Positions 39,503 through 49,466 are shown, numbered from the stretch's first letter. The stretch is 61,568 nucleotides of DNA from an uncultured Methanobrevibacter sp. (GCA_900319985.1 ONQL01000011.1:1-61568); one strand, 5' to 3'. A program made the numbers and translations. The notes: a model not told the origin generated them from the sequence alone.

Positions 39503-41161
39503 ATGCCAGTTATTACATTTAAATATCAAGATTTAAAAGACTTAGGAATAGATATGGAAAAAGATGAGCTAATAGATACATTGCCTATGATGTCCAGTGA
39601 CATCGAGGACTATGACGATGAAGAAATAAAGGTTGAATTCTTCCCTAACAGACCGGACAATTTATCTGTTGAGGGAGTAGCCAGGTCTTTTAAAGGATTT
39701 ATCGGTCAGGAAATTGGTTTTCCAGAGTATAAATTAGAAGATTCCGGAGAATATGTTGAAGTGGATGAAGATGTGGCAAAAATCAGACCATTTATCGGAT
39801 TTGCCAAAATAGATAATGTTGATTTTACTGGCGATAAACTCAAATACATTATGGACTTCCAGGAAAACCTCCATTGGGTAATCGGAAGGGACAGGAAAAA
39901 AGTAGCTATCGGTATCCATAATGCAGATGTTGTAAATGCTCCATTCAAATATATTGCAACACCAAAAGACGCCAATGCTTTTGTTCCTTTAGAAAAAGAC
40001 TTTGAAATGACTCCAGATGAAATCTTAACCCAACATGACAAAGGAGTTGATTATGCTCATTTAATCCAAGACTTTGACAAATATCCATTAATTCTTGATA
40101 AAGACGATAATGTATTGTCCATGCCACCAATCATCAACGGTGAGTTGACAAAAATCAAGGAAGACACTAAAAACATTATTGTTGACGTTACCGGAACTGA
40201 CGAGAGGGCAGTTAACCAGGCATTGAATATCATCTGTTGCTCTTTTGCAGAAGTTGGCGGCCAGATTAAAACAATGGAAGTCAGATATAGTGATAAGACC
40301 ATCAAAACTCCAGATTTGACCCCCCAAGAAATGAACGTTCATGTCGATACTGCAAACAGCTTAATCGGCGGAACTAAACTTACCGCTGAAGACATTAAAG
40401 AATTGTTATTTAAAGCACGTTTTGATGCTGAAATAAACAACGATAATGAAGTTAAAGCCATAATACCTGCCTATAGAGTTGACATATTGCATGAAGTGGA
40501 TGTCGTTGAAAATATCGCAGTGCAATATCACATAAATTCCGTTGAAGCAAAATTGCCTGAAATCAATACCGTTGCTTATGAAAACAACTGGTTTAAGGCA
40601 GAAAGCACTATCCGTGAAGTAATGATTGGACTAGGATTTCAGGAAGTTATGAGCCTAATGCTCACCAATGAGGAAGCACACTATGAAAAAATGAATCAGC
40701 CGGAAGAAAATCATGTTCAAGTTGCAAGACCTATTACAATCGACAGAACCATGATTAGAACCAGCTTGATTAATAGCCTAATGGAATTTTTAGAAGACAA
40801 CAAACATGAAGATTTACCTCAAAAAATCTTTGAAATCGGAGATGTCTTATATTTAGATGAATCCAAAGAAAACAAAACCAGATCTTCTAAAAAATTAGCT
40901 GCATTGATTTGTCATTCAACTGCAAACTTTACAGAAATCAAATCAGTGATGACAAGTGTTTTAAGTAATCTCGGATACACTATGGAAATTACCGACAGCG
41001 AAAACAAGACATTTATTGAAGGTAGGGTAGCTGACGTAACCGGTGAATCCCAAAAAGGTATAATCAAAGGATTCTTTGGTGAAGTTTCACCTGAAGTGAT
41101 TACCAATTTCACTTTAGACTATCCTGTGATTGCTTTTGAAATAGAATTCATCAATAAATGA
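39503..41161 (+). CDS. pheT: Phenylalanyl-tRNA synthetase beta subunit
   Basis: A 552-residue archaeal-type beta subunit that partners PheS. Features: MPVITFKYQDLKDLGIDMEK at the N-terminus, the B3/B4 region (VEFFPNRPDNLSVEGVARSF), the B5 domain (LTPQEMNVHVDTANSLIGGT, then IPAYRVDILHEVDVVENIAV) and the catalytic-like B6/B7 region (IRTSLINSLMEFLEDNKHED, KIFEIGDV). The start follows AATAATGGAGTTATTAAATG. The alpha subunit is not in the window. Confidence 0.95.
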   Translation: MPVITFKYQDLKDLGIDMEKDELIDTLPMMSSDIEDYDDEEIKVEFFPNRPDNLSVEGVARSFKGFIGQEIGFPEYKLEDSGEYVEVDEDVAKIRPFIGFAKIDNVDFTGDKLKYIMDFQENLHWVIGRDRKKVAIGIHNADVVNAPFKYIATPKDANAFVPLEKDFEMTPDEILTQHDKGVDYAHLIQDFDKYPLILDKDDNVLSMPPIINGELTKIKEDTKNIIVDVTGTDERAVNQALNIICCSFAEVGGQIKTMEVRYSDKTIKTPDLTPQEMNVHVDTANSLIGGTKLTAEDIKELLFKARFDAEINNDNEVKAIIPAYRVDILHEVDVVENIAVQYHINSVEAKLPEINTVAYENNWFKAESTIREVMIGLGFQEVMSLMLTNEEAHYEKMNQPEENHVQVARPITIDRTMIRTSLINSLMEFLEDNKHEDLPQKIFEIGDVLYLDESKENKTRSSKKLAALICHSTANFTEIKSVMTSVLSNLGYTMEITDSENKTFIEGRVADVTGESQKGIIKGFFGEVSPEVITNFTLDYPVIAFEIEFINK

Positions 41162-41179
41162 ATTCTTTAATTCTTTTTT

Positions 41180-41320
41180 TTAATACCACAATTTTCTCAT
41201 CTGTGTTTCAATTTCAGAGTAATTGTTCGCAGCAGGTGAGGCATCATAATTACTGAAAATAGCTATGAAAATCAGCAATAGTATAATAATAGCTATCAAA
41301 ATTATTGTCCATTTCTGCAA
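41180..41320 (-). CDS. 46-residue single-pass membrane protein (TTG start)
   Basis: A short gene with one hydrophobic helix (WTIILIAIIILLLIFIAIF, residues 4-22) after QK, then a polar tail NYDASPAANNYSEIETQMRK ending in LWY. The start TTG at 41320 immediately follows the stop of the YjbQ gene, and GGTGA lies 4 bases before it inside the end of that gene, typical of translational coupling. No function is known. The ribosome binding site and coupling make it more likely real than chance. Confidence 0.5.
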   Translation of the reverse strand: MQKWTIILIAIIILLLIFIAIFSNYDASPAANNYSEIETQMRKLWY

Positions 41321-41725
41321 TTATTCACCAACCATTGTCAAAGTTACTGTTCTTCGGCTTCTTGGTCCATCTAATTCAATGAAAAAAACTGATTGCCATG
41401 TACCCAAATCCAATTTTCCATTTTTTATAGGTAAAGTTTCACCTGAAGAAAGCAAAAAGGATTTCAAATGTGACCTTGCATTGTTGTCGATTCTATCATG
41501 ACTATATGAAAATTTACCATCAATTAAATTATCTAATGTAAATTCCAAATCTTTTAAAAGACCGGATTCATTTTCATTCACCACAATGGCTGAAGTAGAG
41601 TGTTTTGAAAAAATTGAGATGATTCCATTATCAATATCAATCAGATTATTAATTTGTGAAGTGATATCAATAATTTCAAAACTTTTGTTAGTATCGATTT
41701 TTAAAGAATAAGATTTGACTGTCAT
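41321..41725 (-). CDS. YjbQ/UPF0047 family protein
   Basis: A 134-residue trimeric beta protein. Conserved parts are FSKHSTSAIVVNENESGLLK and SFLLSSGETLPIKNGKLDLG, then WQSVFFIELDGPRSRRTVTL. Family members have weak thiamine phosphate synthase activity, and a His/Glu/Asp metal-like site (FSKHST, NE, D) is visible. The true role is not settled. It precedes the 46-residue membrane gene on the same strand. Confidence 0.88.
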   Translation of the reverse strand: MTVKSYSLKIDTNKSFEIIDITSQINNLIDIDNGIISIFSKHSTSAIVVNENESGLLKDLEFTLDNLIDGKFSYSHDRIDNNARSHLKSFLLSSGETLPIKNGKLDLGTWQSVFFIELDGPRSRRTVTLTMVGE

Positions 41726-41783
41726 TACTAATAATTTATTGAAACATATTAATATAAATAAAAGAAAAAAAAGAAAAAGAATA

Positions 41784-43529
41784 TTAAAATTCTTCTTTAT
41801 TTAATCTACTTCGATATCCATAGATTAAAAGCCCCATTATAGATAATATGCACATCACTATAAGCCCTGAGGTATTTGTAAGTTCTTTTGATGTTGTTAC
41901 TTGAGGAACAATTTCAAATGATTTTCCTTCCTTAGCAGTTTCACCACTTCCGCTGTCCCCTGCATTTAAATCCCCATTAGATAAGGCATCATGTCCATTA
42001 TCTGATGTATCCTGAGAAGGAATATTGGAACTGTTGGTTCCATAGTTACCTGATTCCTGTGAATTTGCCACATGGGATCCTGAAGAGTTTCCTCCTTGTG
42101 AATTACCTTGGTAATTCGAATTTCCATTCACATCAGAAGTTCCTTCATTTCCATCATTATTTTGGGAACCTGATTGTCCATCGCTTGAGGGTGTTGATTT
42201 TGAATCTGTTGACTCGCCTTTTTCTCCGGAAGCATGAAAATCATACTTGTAATACTGGCCACCGATTTCAACTTGTACATTATGGTCAACAGTGGGGTCC
42301 AAATCATTGACAACTGTTGCCTGTCCGTCATTAACTGTAACTGTATATCTATGCCCATCTACTTCAACATTTGTTTGAAAAGTTGCAAATTCATTTACAG
42401 CTCTTCCTGAAGAATCTCTTAATTGAAGAGTTAGAGTGTTACTGATGGATAAAGTATCCAAATTCATTAACGATGCCAAAAGCCTTGGACATACGAAAGT
42501 ATTTGAAGGGTCATTTGAATCATACCAGTTTTGACCCAATTCAAAGTTTTCATTTTCCCAGTAATTTTTAGCCTGATAGAATTCATTATGTGCCAAATAG
42601 TTATATTCAACCTTAAGGATTGTGCTTCCAGAACTTTTAAATCCTGAACCCAGTAAAAAACCATTGCCTGTTTCAAATCCTCCCATGCTTGAACGTGGAT
42701 CTTTTCTGTTATTTGTTAAGGAATTTGTTTTTACCACATCATTAGATGATGTTGAGTTGACATAAATTCCATTAGTGTTCTCGAAAACATTATTTCTGTT
42801 AATTAAGATATGGGAAGATTTATTAAATGTTGAAATGCCATTTAAATTATTGTGATGGACAGTATTATTGGTAATATTGCAATAATATATATTGGAAGTT
42901 TCTATTCCAGATAATCCATTATATGAAATCTGATTTTTAGATACTAATGAATTTTTTACATCCTTAAGCTGCAAACCATTTTGACTAGCTTTCGAAATAT
43001 CATTGCCCGATACAGTAATCTTATCAGAATTTTTTACTAAAATACCATTTTTCCCGCCAACAACCAAATTATCTTTAACTAAAACATTTTTTGTATTGTC
43101 CACAATAACACCGCAATCACTATTGGATGCAACTATAGTTATTCCAGACAATACACTACCTGCTGATTTTGATGTGAAATAAAATCCGAAAGTTTTATCC
43201 AGACCTAAATCTCTTGCCTTATCAGTTAATTTATCAGAAGAATATACAATACTTGCATTTTTAGAAAGTATATTTAATTTCTTATCTACAACTAAAGAAA
43301 TATCATTATATTCCGTATCTATAAACACAAATGTATCCCCATCTTTTGCATTATCAAATTTTGATTGAATCTCATCATTTGATATGTCATTAGCAATATT
43401 CTGATTAGTATTACTTCCATCGGAAAGGCTTGTCATATTGTTATCTTCAATGTTAACTGCACTAACTGAAGAAACAAAGAATAAGAATAATAATGAGAAT
43501 ATAAAAATACTAAATACTTTTTTATCCAT
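41784..43529 (-). CDS. Adhesin-like surface protein: NosD-type beta-helix with C-terminal membrane anchor
   Basis: A 581-residue secreted protein. A signal peptide covers residues 1-25 (VFSIFIFSLLFLFFVSSVSA). A right-handed parallel beta-helix at about 55-330 shows repeated short units (VLVKDNLVVGGKNGILVKNS, ITVSGNDISKASQNGLQLKD, CNITNNTVHHNNLNGISTFN). A beta domain follows, then a Ser/Gly/Asn/Gln-rich stalk (about 430-530) and one hydrophobic helix (GLIVMCILSIMGLLIYGY) with a short basic tail. It should stand on the pseudomurein wall with the helix in the membrane. Binding target unknown. It diverges from the second adhesin gene across a 343-base gap. Confidence 0.82.
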   Translation of the reverse strand: MDKKVFSIFIFSLLFLFFVSSVSAVNIEDNNMTSLSDGSNTNQNIANDISNDEIQSKFDNAKDGDTFVFIDTEYNDISLVVDKKLNILSKNASIVYSSDKLTDKARDLGLDKTFGFYFTSKSAGSVLSGITIVASNSDCGVIVDNTKNVLVKDNLVVGGKNGILVKNSDKITVSGNDISKASQNGLQLKDVKNSLVSKNQISYNGLSGIETSNIYYCNITNNTVHHNNLNGISTFNKSSHILINRNNVFENTNGIYVNSTSSNDVVKTNSLTNNRKDPRSSMGGFETGNGFLLGSGFKSSGSTILKVEYNYLAHNEFYQAKNYWENENFELGQNWYDSNDPSNTFVCPRLLASLMNLDTLSISNTLTLQLRDSSGRAVNEFATFQTNVEVDGHRYTVTVNDGQATVVNDLDPTVDHNVQVEIGGQYYKYDFHASGEKGESTDSKSTPSSDGQSGSQNNDGNEGTSDVNGNSNYQGNSQGGNSSGSHVANSQESGNYGTNSSNIPSQDTSDNGHDALSNGDLNAGDSGSGETAKEGKSFEIVPQVTTSKELTNTSGLIVMCILSIMGLLIYGYRSRLNKEEF

Positions 43530-43872
43530 ATTGAAAACTTCCCAATTTTTATTTTTATATATTAATTCTTAAAAATGGAATAAAATTTTAAAAACAAAAA
43601 AAATTATCCATATGCAAAATATTGATTAACATTTAAAATTTTGATGACAAACATATATAAATCTAACCAATATAACAGCATTATATCATGAATAATCAAC
43701 GACATAACCCTTATTTCACAGAATTAGAATACTTAACAATGTTATATCAAAAATTCAAGACTTTTCCATTTAAATAATATAAAAATCAATATATAATCAA
43801 TTACTTATCGATAGAATCAAAGTTATGAATAAAAATAAGTAATTAATATATAATTAATTTAGAGAGGAGAAA
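43530..43872. other. Divergent intergenic region between two adhesin genes
   Basis: This 343-base AT-rich stretch holds both adhesin promoters. An inverted repeat AATTACTTAT (43799-43808) / ATAAGTAATT (43835-43844) lies in the probable leader of the right-hand gene. A 29-codon ORF at 43688-43777 (plus, MNNQRHNPYFTELEYL...) has a TATA-like ATATATAAAT about 35 bases upstream but no ribosome binding site; I regard it as unproven. Confidence 0.35.
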
Positions 43873-46830
43873 ATGAATAATAAAAATTTAATATTAGTAA
43901 TTACACTAGTATTGATTGTATTTTTTGCTACAAGCGCAGTATCCGCTAAAAACATGACAGATACTGTTGAAGATAACGAAGTGTTAGGCAATGCAGAAAT
44001 TACAATCGAAACTACAGACACTAATGATCAAATTCAAACTAAAATAAATAGTTTAAATGACGGAGATACTTTAAACTTCCAAACAGGAGAGTATAAAGAC
44101 ATCTGTATTTATGTAAATAAAAGCATCACAATCAATGGTAATGGTTCTACATTATACGGATATGACAGACCATCTGCAAATACAACTCCTGAAATTATCA
44201 TGAATAAAACCACAGAAGGAGGATATGCAATTGCAAACCTCGCAACATTATACCTCCTTAAAACTGATGGTTTAGTTTTAAAAGATATCAAAATAGTTGC
44301 AGGCCCAAATAGTGGAACTGATAAGGGAGCCGATTCCAGATACAGCAATTGTGTAATCTACAATTATTTCTCAAACCATACAATAATTACAAACACTAGC
44401 ATCACCGGATGCTCCTGGGGTATCTGGTTCCAAAATTGTGCTGATGGGATTATAGAAAACAATAAAGTTCAAAATCAGTTAATTACCGGAATATTTAACT
44501 TCCAATCACCAAGAACAATAATCAGAAACAACACAGTCACCAATGCCAAAAACCACGGAATCGATGTAAGGCATGGTGTCGGACCAAATGTTAAAGTTTT
44601 AAACAATACAGTAATTGGGTCAAAAGAAGGCATATACTTATTACACTCAGCGAAACATGTTGTGACTGGAAATACAATAATGAATTGTAGCCTAAGCTCA
44701 ATTACATGTTGCGGCGCTAGCCACATAACTATCAAAAATAATAAATTATTAAATTCAAGAATTGGAGTTCTTTTAGGCGGAGGTCAACCTGTTGGTGGTG
44801 CTTACACAGGATATAACAACATCACCATTGGTGAAAACGAATGGAAACTAGACAACTTACCAATGCCACCATCATTCGTATTTTATGTCGCTGAAGCTAA
44901 AGGAGACTATGCGAGTACATCTGCAATGATGGGTACCTACACTGATAGTGGATTAACCAATATAACATATGTTGAATATAAAGGAATTGAAACACCTACC
45001 CCAGTTGTTGTTGATTATGATGCAATTTTAAAACCAACAGGTAAAAATGTGACAATTTCTGCTGGAATGACAAATTCCCAAATCCAAACTGCAATTAATG
45101 GAATGGATAATGGAGATACATTAATCTTTGAAAAGGACGCAATATTTGAAGACATCTGCATTTACATTAACAAAAACATTAAAATTATTGGTAATAATGC
45201 AACTTTAAAAGGTTTAACAAGTGCAAATAAAGATATAATCAATTCTATAGGATTACCAAATACATACAATGCATTACTTTACTCATCAATCATATACTCC
45301 ATCAACAACACCAATGCCGTAATAAGCAATTTAAATTTAATCAGTAATTATCCAAATTATTCCAATCCAAATAATGAAGAATACAAAACTGCATGTATTT
45401 TCGCAGAAAACAGTGCAAACCTCACAATTACTGAATGTAACATTGATGGAGCTTCATGGGGATTATTTATAGGATTCCAAAAAAATGGCTGTCCTAACTC
45501 AATAATCACTAACAACAAAGTATCAAACCAATATACAACAGGAATCATCTGTTTTGGATCACAATTTTCCATTATTGCTAATAATACTGTAACCAATGCT
45601 AAAAACCACGGAATCGATGTGAGATTCAAGGCTAATGGATTTAATGTTACCGTATTTAACAATACCATTTCTGGTGCAAAAGAAGGTATTTATCTTTTAC
45701 ATTCTTCCGGACACAAAGTATACGAAAATACTATTTTAAACTCAAAAATCAGTTCAATTACATGTTACGGATCAGGAAATGAATATATATTTAACAATAC
45801 TTTAAGCGGAAGCAGAATAGCTGTCTTACTTGGTGATGGATACTACAATGTAACTATCGGCCCAAATACCTACAAACCCGATAAATTACCATTCCCTCCA
45901 ACATTTGAATACTTCATTGTTCAAGGTGAAACCAGATACCAATCTTCTGAAAAAGTAATTGGAACCTATAAAGATTCACAAGCTGTAAACTTAACAGCAA
46001 ATGATGTGACAGTAGGATACAAAAAAGGAACTTTTGAAGTTACTTTAAAAAACAGCAAAGGTAATGCTATAGCTGATAAACCAGTAACCATTAACCTCAA
46101 CGGTGAAAAATACATAGCTGTAACTGATTCAAACGGTGCTGCTTCCATTAATTTAACTTTAACTCCAGGAAATTATACTGCTGATGTACATACTTCAAGC
46201 GATTATTACAACAAAGCAGGCAATGCTGAAGCTACCATTACCGCTAAAGATGATAGGACTACAGCTGCAATAACTGCCAGCGGAAAAACATTCTACCTAC
46301 AAGCTATTGAAAAAGGCAGCGAATACCAAGTAACTATTAAAGATACAAACGGTAACTTTTTAGCGAATAAAGGTATTACTGTTACATTTAACGGCAAAAC
46401 ATACAAATCAACAACTAATCAAAAAGGTATAGCTAAAGTAACTCTTAAAGCAACAAAAACAGGTTCTCTAAAAGCTACCGTTAAATTCGCTGGGGATGAC
46501 ATTTATAAAGCAGCTAGTAAAACCGCAACAATAAAAGTCACCAAAGAAGCATCCAAATTAACTGCATCTAAAAAGACTTTCAAAGCTAAAACAAAAACTA
46601 AAAAATATACCGTAACCTTAAAATCCAAATCAGGTAAAGCAATCGCAAAAGTAAAAGTTACTATCAAAGTTAAAGGCAAAACTTACAAAGCCACTACCAA
46701 TGCAAAAGGTAAAGCTACATTTAAAATTACCAAATTAACTAAAAAAGGCAAATACACTGCAGTTGTTAAATTTGCAGGCAACAAATACTTTACCGGAAAA
46801 ACAGCTAAACCAAAAATAACAATAAAATAA
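43873..46830 (+). CDS. Adhesin-like surface protein: duplicated beta-helix plus Ig-like repeats
   Basis: A 985-residue secreted protein with signal peptide (LILVITLVLIVFFATSAVSA, residues 6-25). Two copies of a beta-helix module follow, about 45-375 and 395-690; both begin with the same pattern (QIQTKINSLNDGDTLNF and QIQTAINGMDNGDTLIF) and share KNHGIDVR and SAKEGIYLLHS-type blocks. Three Ig-like domains of about 90 residues complete it, each with a K(A/S)TTNxKGxA signature (for example YKATTNAKGKATFKI), rising in Lys content toward the C-terminus. There is no membrane anchor; the basic repeats probably bind the wall. The ribosome binding site is GAGAGGAG. A terminator follows directly. Confidence 0.85.
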   Translation: MNNKNLILVITLVLIVFFATSAVSAKNMTDTVEDNEVLGNAEITIETTDTNDQIQTKINSLNDGDTLNFQTGEYKDICIYVNKSITINGNGSTLYGYDRPSANTTPEIIMNKTTEGGYAIANLATLYLLKTDGLVLKDIKIVAGPNSGTDKGADSRYSNCVIYNYFSNHTIITNTSITGCSWGIWFQNCADGIIENNKVQNQLITGIFNFQSPRTIIRNNTVTNAKNHGIDVRHGVGPNVKVLNNTVIGSKEGIYLLHSAKHVVTGNTIMNCSLSSITCCGASHITIKNNKLLNSRIGVLLGGGQPVGGAYTGYNNITIGENEWKLDNLPMPPSFVFYVAEAKGDYASTSAMMGTYTDSGLTNITYVEYKGIETPTPVVVDYDAILKPTGKNVTISAGMTNSQIQTAINGMDNGDTLIFEKDAIFEDICIYINKNIKIIGNNATLKGLTSANKDIINSIGLPNTYNALLYSSIIYSINNTNAVISNLNLISNYPNYSNPNNEEYKTACIFAENSANLTITECNIDGASWGLFIGFQKNGCPNSIITNNKVSNQYTTGIICFGSQFSIIANNTVTNAKNHGIDVRFKANGFNVTVFNNTISGAKEGIYLLHSSGHKVYENTILNSKISSITCYGSGNEYIFNNTLSGSRIAVLLGDGYYNVTIGPNTYKPDKLPFPPTFEYFIVQGETRYQSSEKVIGTYKDSQAVNLTANDVTVGYKKGTFEVTLKNSKGNAIADKPVTINLNGEKYIAVTDSNGAASINLTLTPGNYTADVHTSSDYYNKAGNAEATITAKDDRTTAAITASGKTFYLQAIEKGSEYQVTIKDTNGNFLANKGITVTFNGKTYKSTTNQKGIAKVTLKATKTGSLKATVKFAGDDIYKAASKTATIKVTKEASKLTASKKTFKAKTKTKKYTVTLKSKSGKAIAKVKVTIKVKGKTYKATTNAKGKATFKITKLTKKGKYTAVVKFAGNKYFTGKTAKPKITIK

Positions 46831-46867
46831 AGAGATTTCAATTAATCTCTTTAATTTTTCTTTTTTT
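46829..46867 (+). terminator. Terminator after the large adhesin gene
   Basis: AAAGAGATT (46829-46837) and AATCTCTTT (46844-46852) form a perfect 9-bp stem with a 6-base loop, followed by a T-rich tract. Confidence 0.7.
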
Positions 46868-46877
46868 AAAAATAGGA

Positions 46878-47096
46878 TTAATACATATTCCTACGGGAAT
46901 ATGCAATATACACTATAAATATTCCAATTAAAATTAAAACTATCTGAGGAAATATTGAAAAAAATACTGCTGGAATGACATTTAATTCAGCCAAAAGCCA
47001 CAATACACCATAAATTACAATTAAAATGCCCAGTAACATTGCAATTTTGTAAACCATATCCCTCAATTCAGGAAAACCACCATAAGGTATTGGCAT
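46878..47096 (-). CDS. Small two-helix membrane protein
   Basis: A 72-residue protein with two hydrophobic helices (IAMLLGILIVIYGVLWLLAE and IFPQIVLILIGIFIVYIAYS) and a basic C-terminus (RRNMY). The ATG at 47096 is preceded by GGTGATTTG; a TTG one codon earlier is less likely. The gene starts 8 bases after rpiA on the same strand and is probably the last gene of the egsA-UPF0179-rpiA run. Function unknown. Confidence 0.65.
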   Translation of the reverse strand: MPIPYGGFPELRDMVYKIAMLLGILIVIYGVLWLLAELNVIPAVFFSIFPQIVLILIGIFIVYIAYSRRNMY

Positions 47097-47104
47097 CAAA
47101 TCAC

Positions 47105-47791
47105 CTACAGTTCTTTAGTTCCGTCCTCAGTTCCGATAATGACCTTATCGACCATCTGTGAGAAAATTCCATTTTCAACAACGCCAGGAATTGTATTCAA
47201 GTCAATTTCCAAATGCTCAGGTGATTCTATTTTCTCAAATTTGGCATCAATGACAAAATTGCCGTTATCTGTTATTACCGGACCATCTTTTCTTTGAGCC
47301 ATTCTTATTTCACATTTAGCACCCATATCTTCAAGTTCCTTTATGACCATACGAGATGCATCAGGCAATACCTCAACAGGAACTGGAAATGTACCTAACT
47401 CTTCAACACATTTTGATTCATCGACAATGACAATGAACTCTTTTGCAGCATAGTCAACAATTTTTTCCTTGGTGTGTGCCGCTCCACCACCTTTAATTAA
47501 GTTGAATTCACCATCCACTTCATCAGCACCGTCCACTGACAAATCAATGTCATTTTCTTCCAAAGTAGTAATCGGAATGTTCCATTGCTTGGCTATTAAT
47601 AATGATTGAAATGAAGTTGGAATTCCTTTTACGTTGATTCCTTCATCTTTAATTCTCATACCCACTTTTTCTATAAAGTAATGTGTTGTTGAACCTGTAC
47701 CAAGTCCTAAAACCATACCATCCTTAACATATTCAGCAGCCTTATAACCTGCATTCTTCTTACTAGAATCATTACTGCTAGCACTTTTCAT
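47105..47791 (-). CDS. rpiA: Ribose-5-phosphate isomerase A
   Basis: A 228-residue enzyme interconverting ribose-5-phosphate and ribulose-5-phosphate. The phosphate loop GLGTGSTTHYFIEKVG is at about 33-48; SVDGADEVDGEFNLIKGGGA carries the catalytic Asp pair and the Lys/Gly loop, followed by HTKEKIVDYAAKEF. The first codon abuts the UPF0179 stop, so the two are translationally linked. Confidence 0.95.
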   Translation of the reverse strand: MKSASSNDSSKKNAGYKAAEYVKDGMVLGLGTGSTTHYFIEKVGMRIKDEGINVKGIPTSFQSLLIAKQWNIPITTLEENDIDLSVDGADEVDGEFNLIKGGGAAHTKEKIVDYAAKEFIVIVDESKCVEELGTFPVPVEVLPDASRMVIKELEDMGAKCEIRMAQRKDGPVITDNGNFVIDAKFEKIESPEHLEIDLNTIPGVVENGIFSQMVDKVIIGTEDGTKEL

Positions 47792-48229
47792 TTAAATCAC
47801 AAACCCCAAAGTAAGATTATTAAGTTTATAACCTTTTTTACACTCTTCCTTATGTTTTCCATTGTTTTCTAAAACAATACATTTATCATTTTCCTGCAAC
47901 CCATCAGGGAAACACAAATCATGAAAATCACACTTCTCATCACAGTCATGAGCTTCATAAGTAAATGTAGATCCTTCAAAAATATTTTTTGAAGTGGTCA
48001 ACAAATCAATTTTGGCCCTATCGACTTCAACAGGAACAACAGCTCCCTCAGCATGTATTGGACATTTCTGTTCACTATCCTTAACATCCACTACAACATA
48101 TTTTCTGTTTAATTCCAAGTTTCCAACGCAAGATGATTTAAACCTGCAGTTTTCACACTTATCAGCCGGACCTAGAAAAACAAATTCCTGACCTTTTTTT
48201 GCTAAATCTTTACCAATTAATGTTATCAT
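47792..48229 (-). CDS. UPF0179 family protein
   Basis: A 145-residue archaeal protein of unknown function with many cysteines: CENCRFKSSC, KCPIH, CDEKCDFHDLCFPDG and KCIVLENN. The pattern suggests zinc or iron-sulfur binding. It starts one base after the G1P dehydrogenase stop and ends one base before the rpiA start, so the three form one operon. Confidence 0.85.
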   Translation of the reverse strand: MITLIGKDLAKKGQEFVFLGPADKCENCRFKSSCVGNLELNRKYVVVDVKDSEQKCPIHAEGAVVPVEVDRAKIDLLTTSKNIFEGSTFTYEAHDCDEKCDFHDLCFPDGLQENDKCIVLENNGKHKEECKKGYKLNNLTLGFVI

Positions 48230-49273
48230 CTAAATCACCTCTGTTTTATAAGCCAGTTCATAAGCCGCTTCTTTTGAAATTCCATTATCTCCTAAAATAG
48301 TATATCTTTCAGGTCTGATTTTATGAGCCATTACCAATGCATCAATCACATCCTCTTCAGGAATATTTAACTCCACCGCAGTGGTTGGAGCCTGAACGGC
48401 CTTTAAAGAATTCCTAATTGCTTTCCAATCACCACCATGAAGATACATCATCAATATTGTACCTATACCACATTGTTCACCATGTAAGGCGGGCTTGTCC
48501 AAAATCTTATCCAATGCATGGGAGAACAGATGTTCCGATCCGCTGGCTGGCCTTGAAGAGCCTGCAATGCTAATTGCCATTCCACCACTGAACAATGATT
48601 TCATGACAATGCGGGCACTGGCTTCAAGATTCGGTTTGATGTTTGCAACATTATCAGTAATTAAATGAGCAGACATTATTGACAGCGCAGCAGCAGATTC
48701 ACTGATTGGTTCATATTTTAGCCTGTGAGCCAATTCCCAATCCTTAATAGCTGTAAAATTAGCAATCAAATCAGCACATCCAGCAGACAATAGTCTGAAT
48801 GGAGACTGTGCAATAATTTCAGTATCGGCAATTACAGCGATTGGAGACTGTGCCTTGGCAGATGTGGAAGTATTAGGATTTTTAATTGAAGCTAAAGGAG
48901 ATACAATACCATCATGTGAAGCAGTTGTAGGCATGGATACGAAATAAACACCCCGATTATGTGAAGCCAATTTAGCTACATCAATTACTTTTCCGCCACC
49001 GATACCAATAACGGTAGTGTCCTGAGTAATTAGCTCTTCGACCTCATTTACTGAATCATAATTTGCCTTATTTACTTTAATAACATCCCATTCAATACCT
49101 TGTTTATCAAGGCTATCCATTACAGGTTTCGCACCTATATCATAAGTATGCTCACCAGTAACGATTAAAATCTTTTTATCTAAATGCAATGACTTACAAA
49201 TATCTCCAGTATCTTTTACAATACCTGGATCAATGTAAACTTCACGGGGCATTTGTATTTTCCTATTACTCAT
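48230..49273 (-). CDS. egsA: sn-Glycerol-1-phosphate dehydrogenase (NAD(P)+)
   Basis: This enzyme makes sn-glycerol-1-phosphate from dihydroxyacetone phosphate, setting the stereochemistry of archaeal membrane lipids. The 347-residue length fits. Visible are the nucleotide loop VIGIGGGKVIDVAKLASHN, the MPTTASHDGIVSP strand with its substrate Asp, and the zinc ligands in SGSEHLFSHALD and LHGEQCGIGT. The start MSNRKIQMPREVYID follows TTTAGGAGATTTTT. Confidence 0.95.
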   Translation of the reverse strand: MSNRKIQMPREVYIDPGIVKDTGDICKSLHLDKKILIVTGEHTYDIGAKPVMDSLDKQGIEWDVIKVNKANYDSVNEVEELITQDTTVIGIGGGKVIDVAKLASHNRGVYFVSMPTTASHDGIVSPLASIKNPNTSTSAKAQSPIAVIADTEIIAQSPFRLLSAGCADLIANFTAIKDWELAHRLKYEPISESAAALSIMSAHLITDNVANIKPNLEASARIVMKSLFSGGMAISIAGSSRPASGSEHLFSHALDKILDKPALHGEQCGIGTILMMYLHGGDWKAIRNSLKAVQAPTTAVELNIPEEDVIDALVMAHKIRPERYTILGDNGISKEAAYELAYKTEVI

Positions 49274-49466
49274 AAAAATCTCCTAAAGTAAATTATACAT
49301 TAATATATATGTATAAAATAATTATAAATAACTTTCTTAAAAATTCCATATGAAAAATATTTAAAAATATCCGGTAACCAGTTCTATCAAAACAGAATAT
49401 AATCAAATAACTTTAATACTTATTAAAAACAGAATATTTAATATTATAAAATATTATTTAGGTGAT

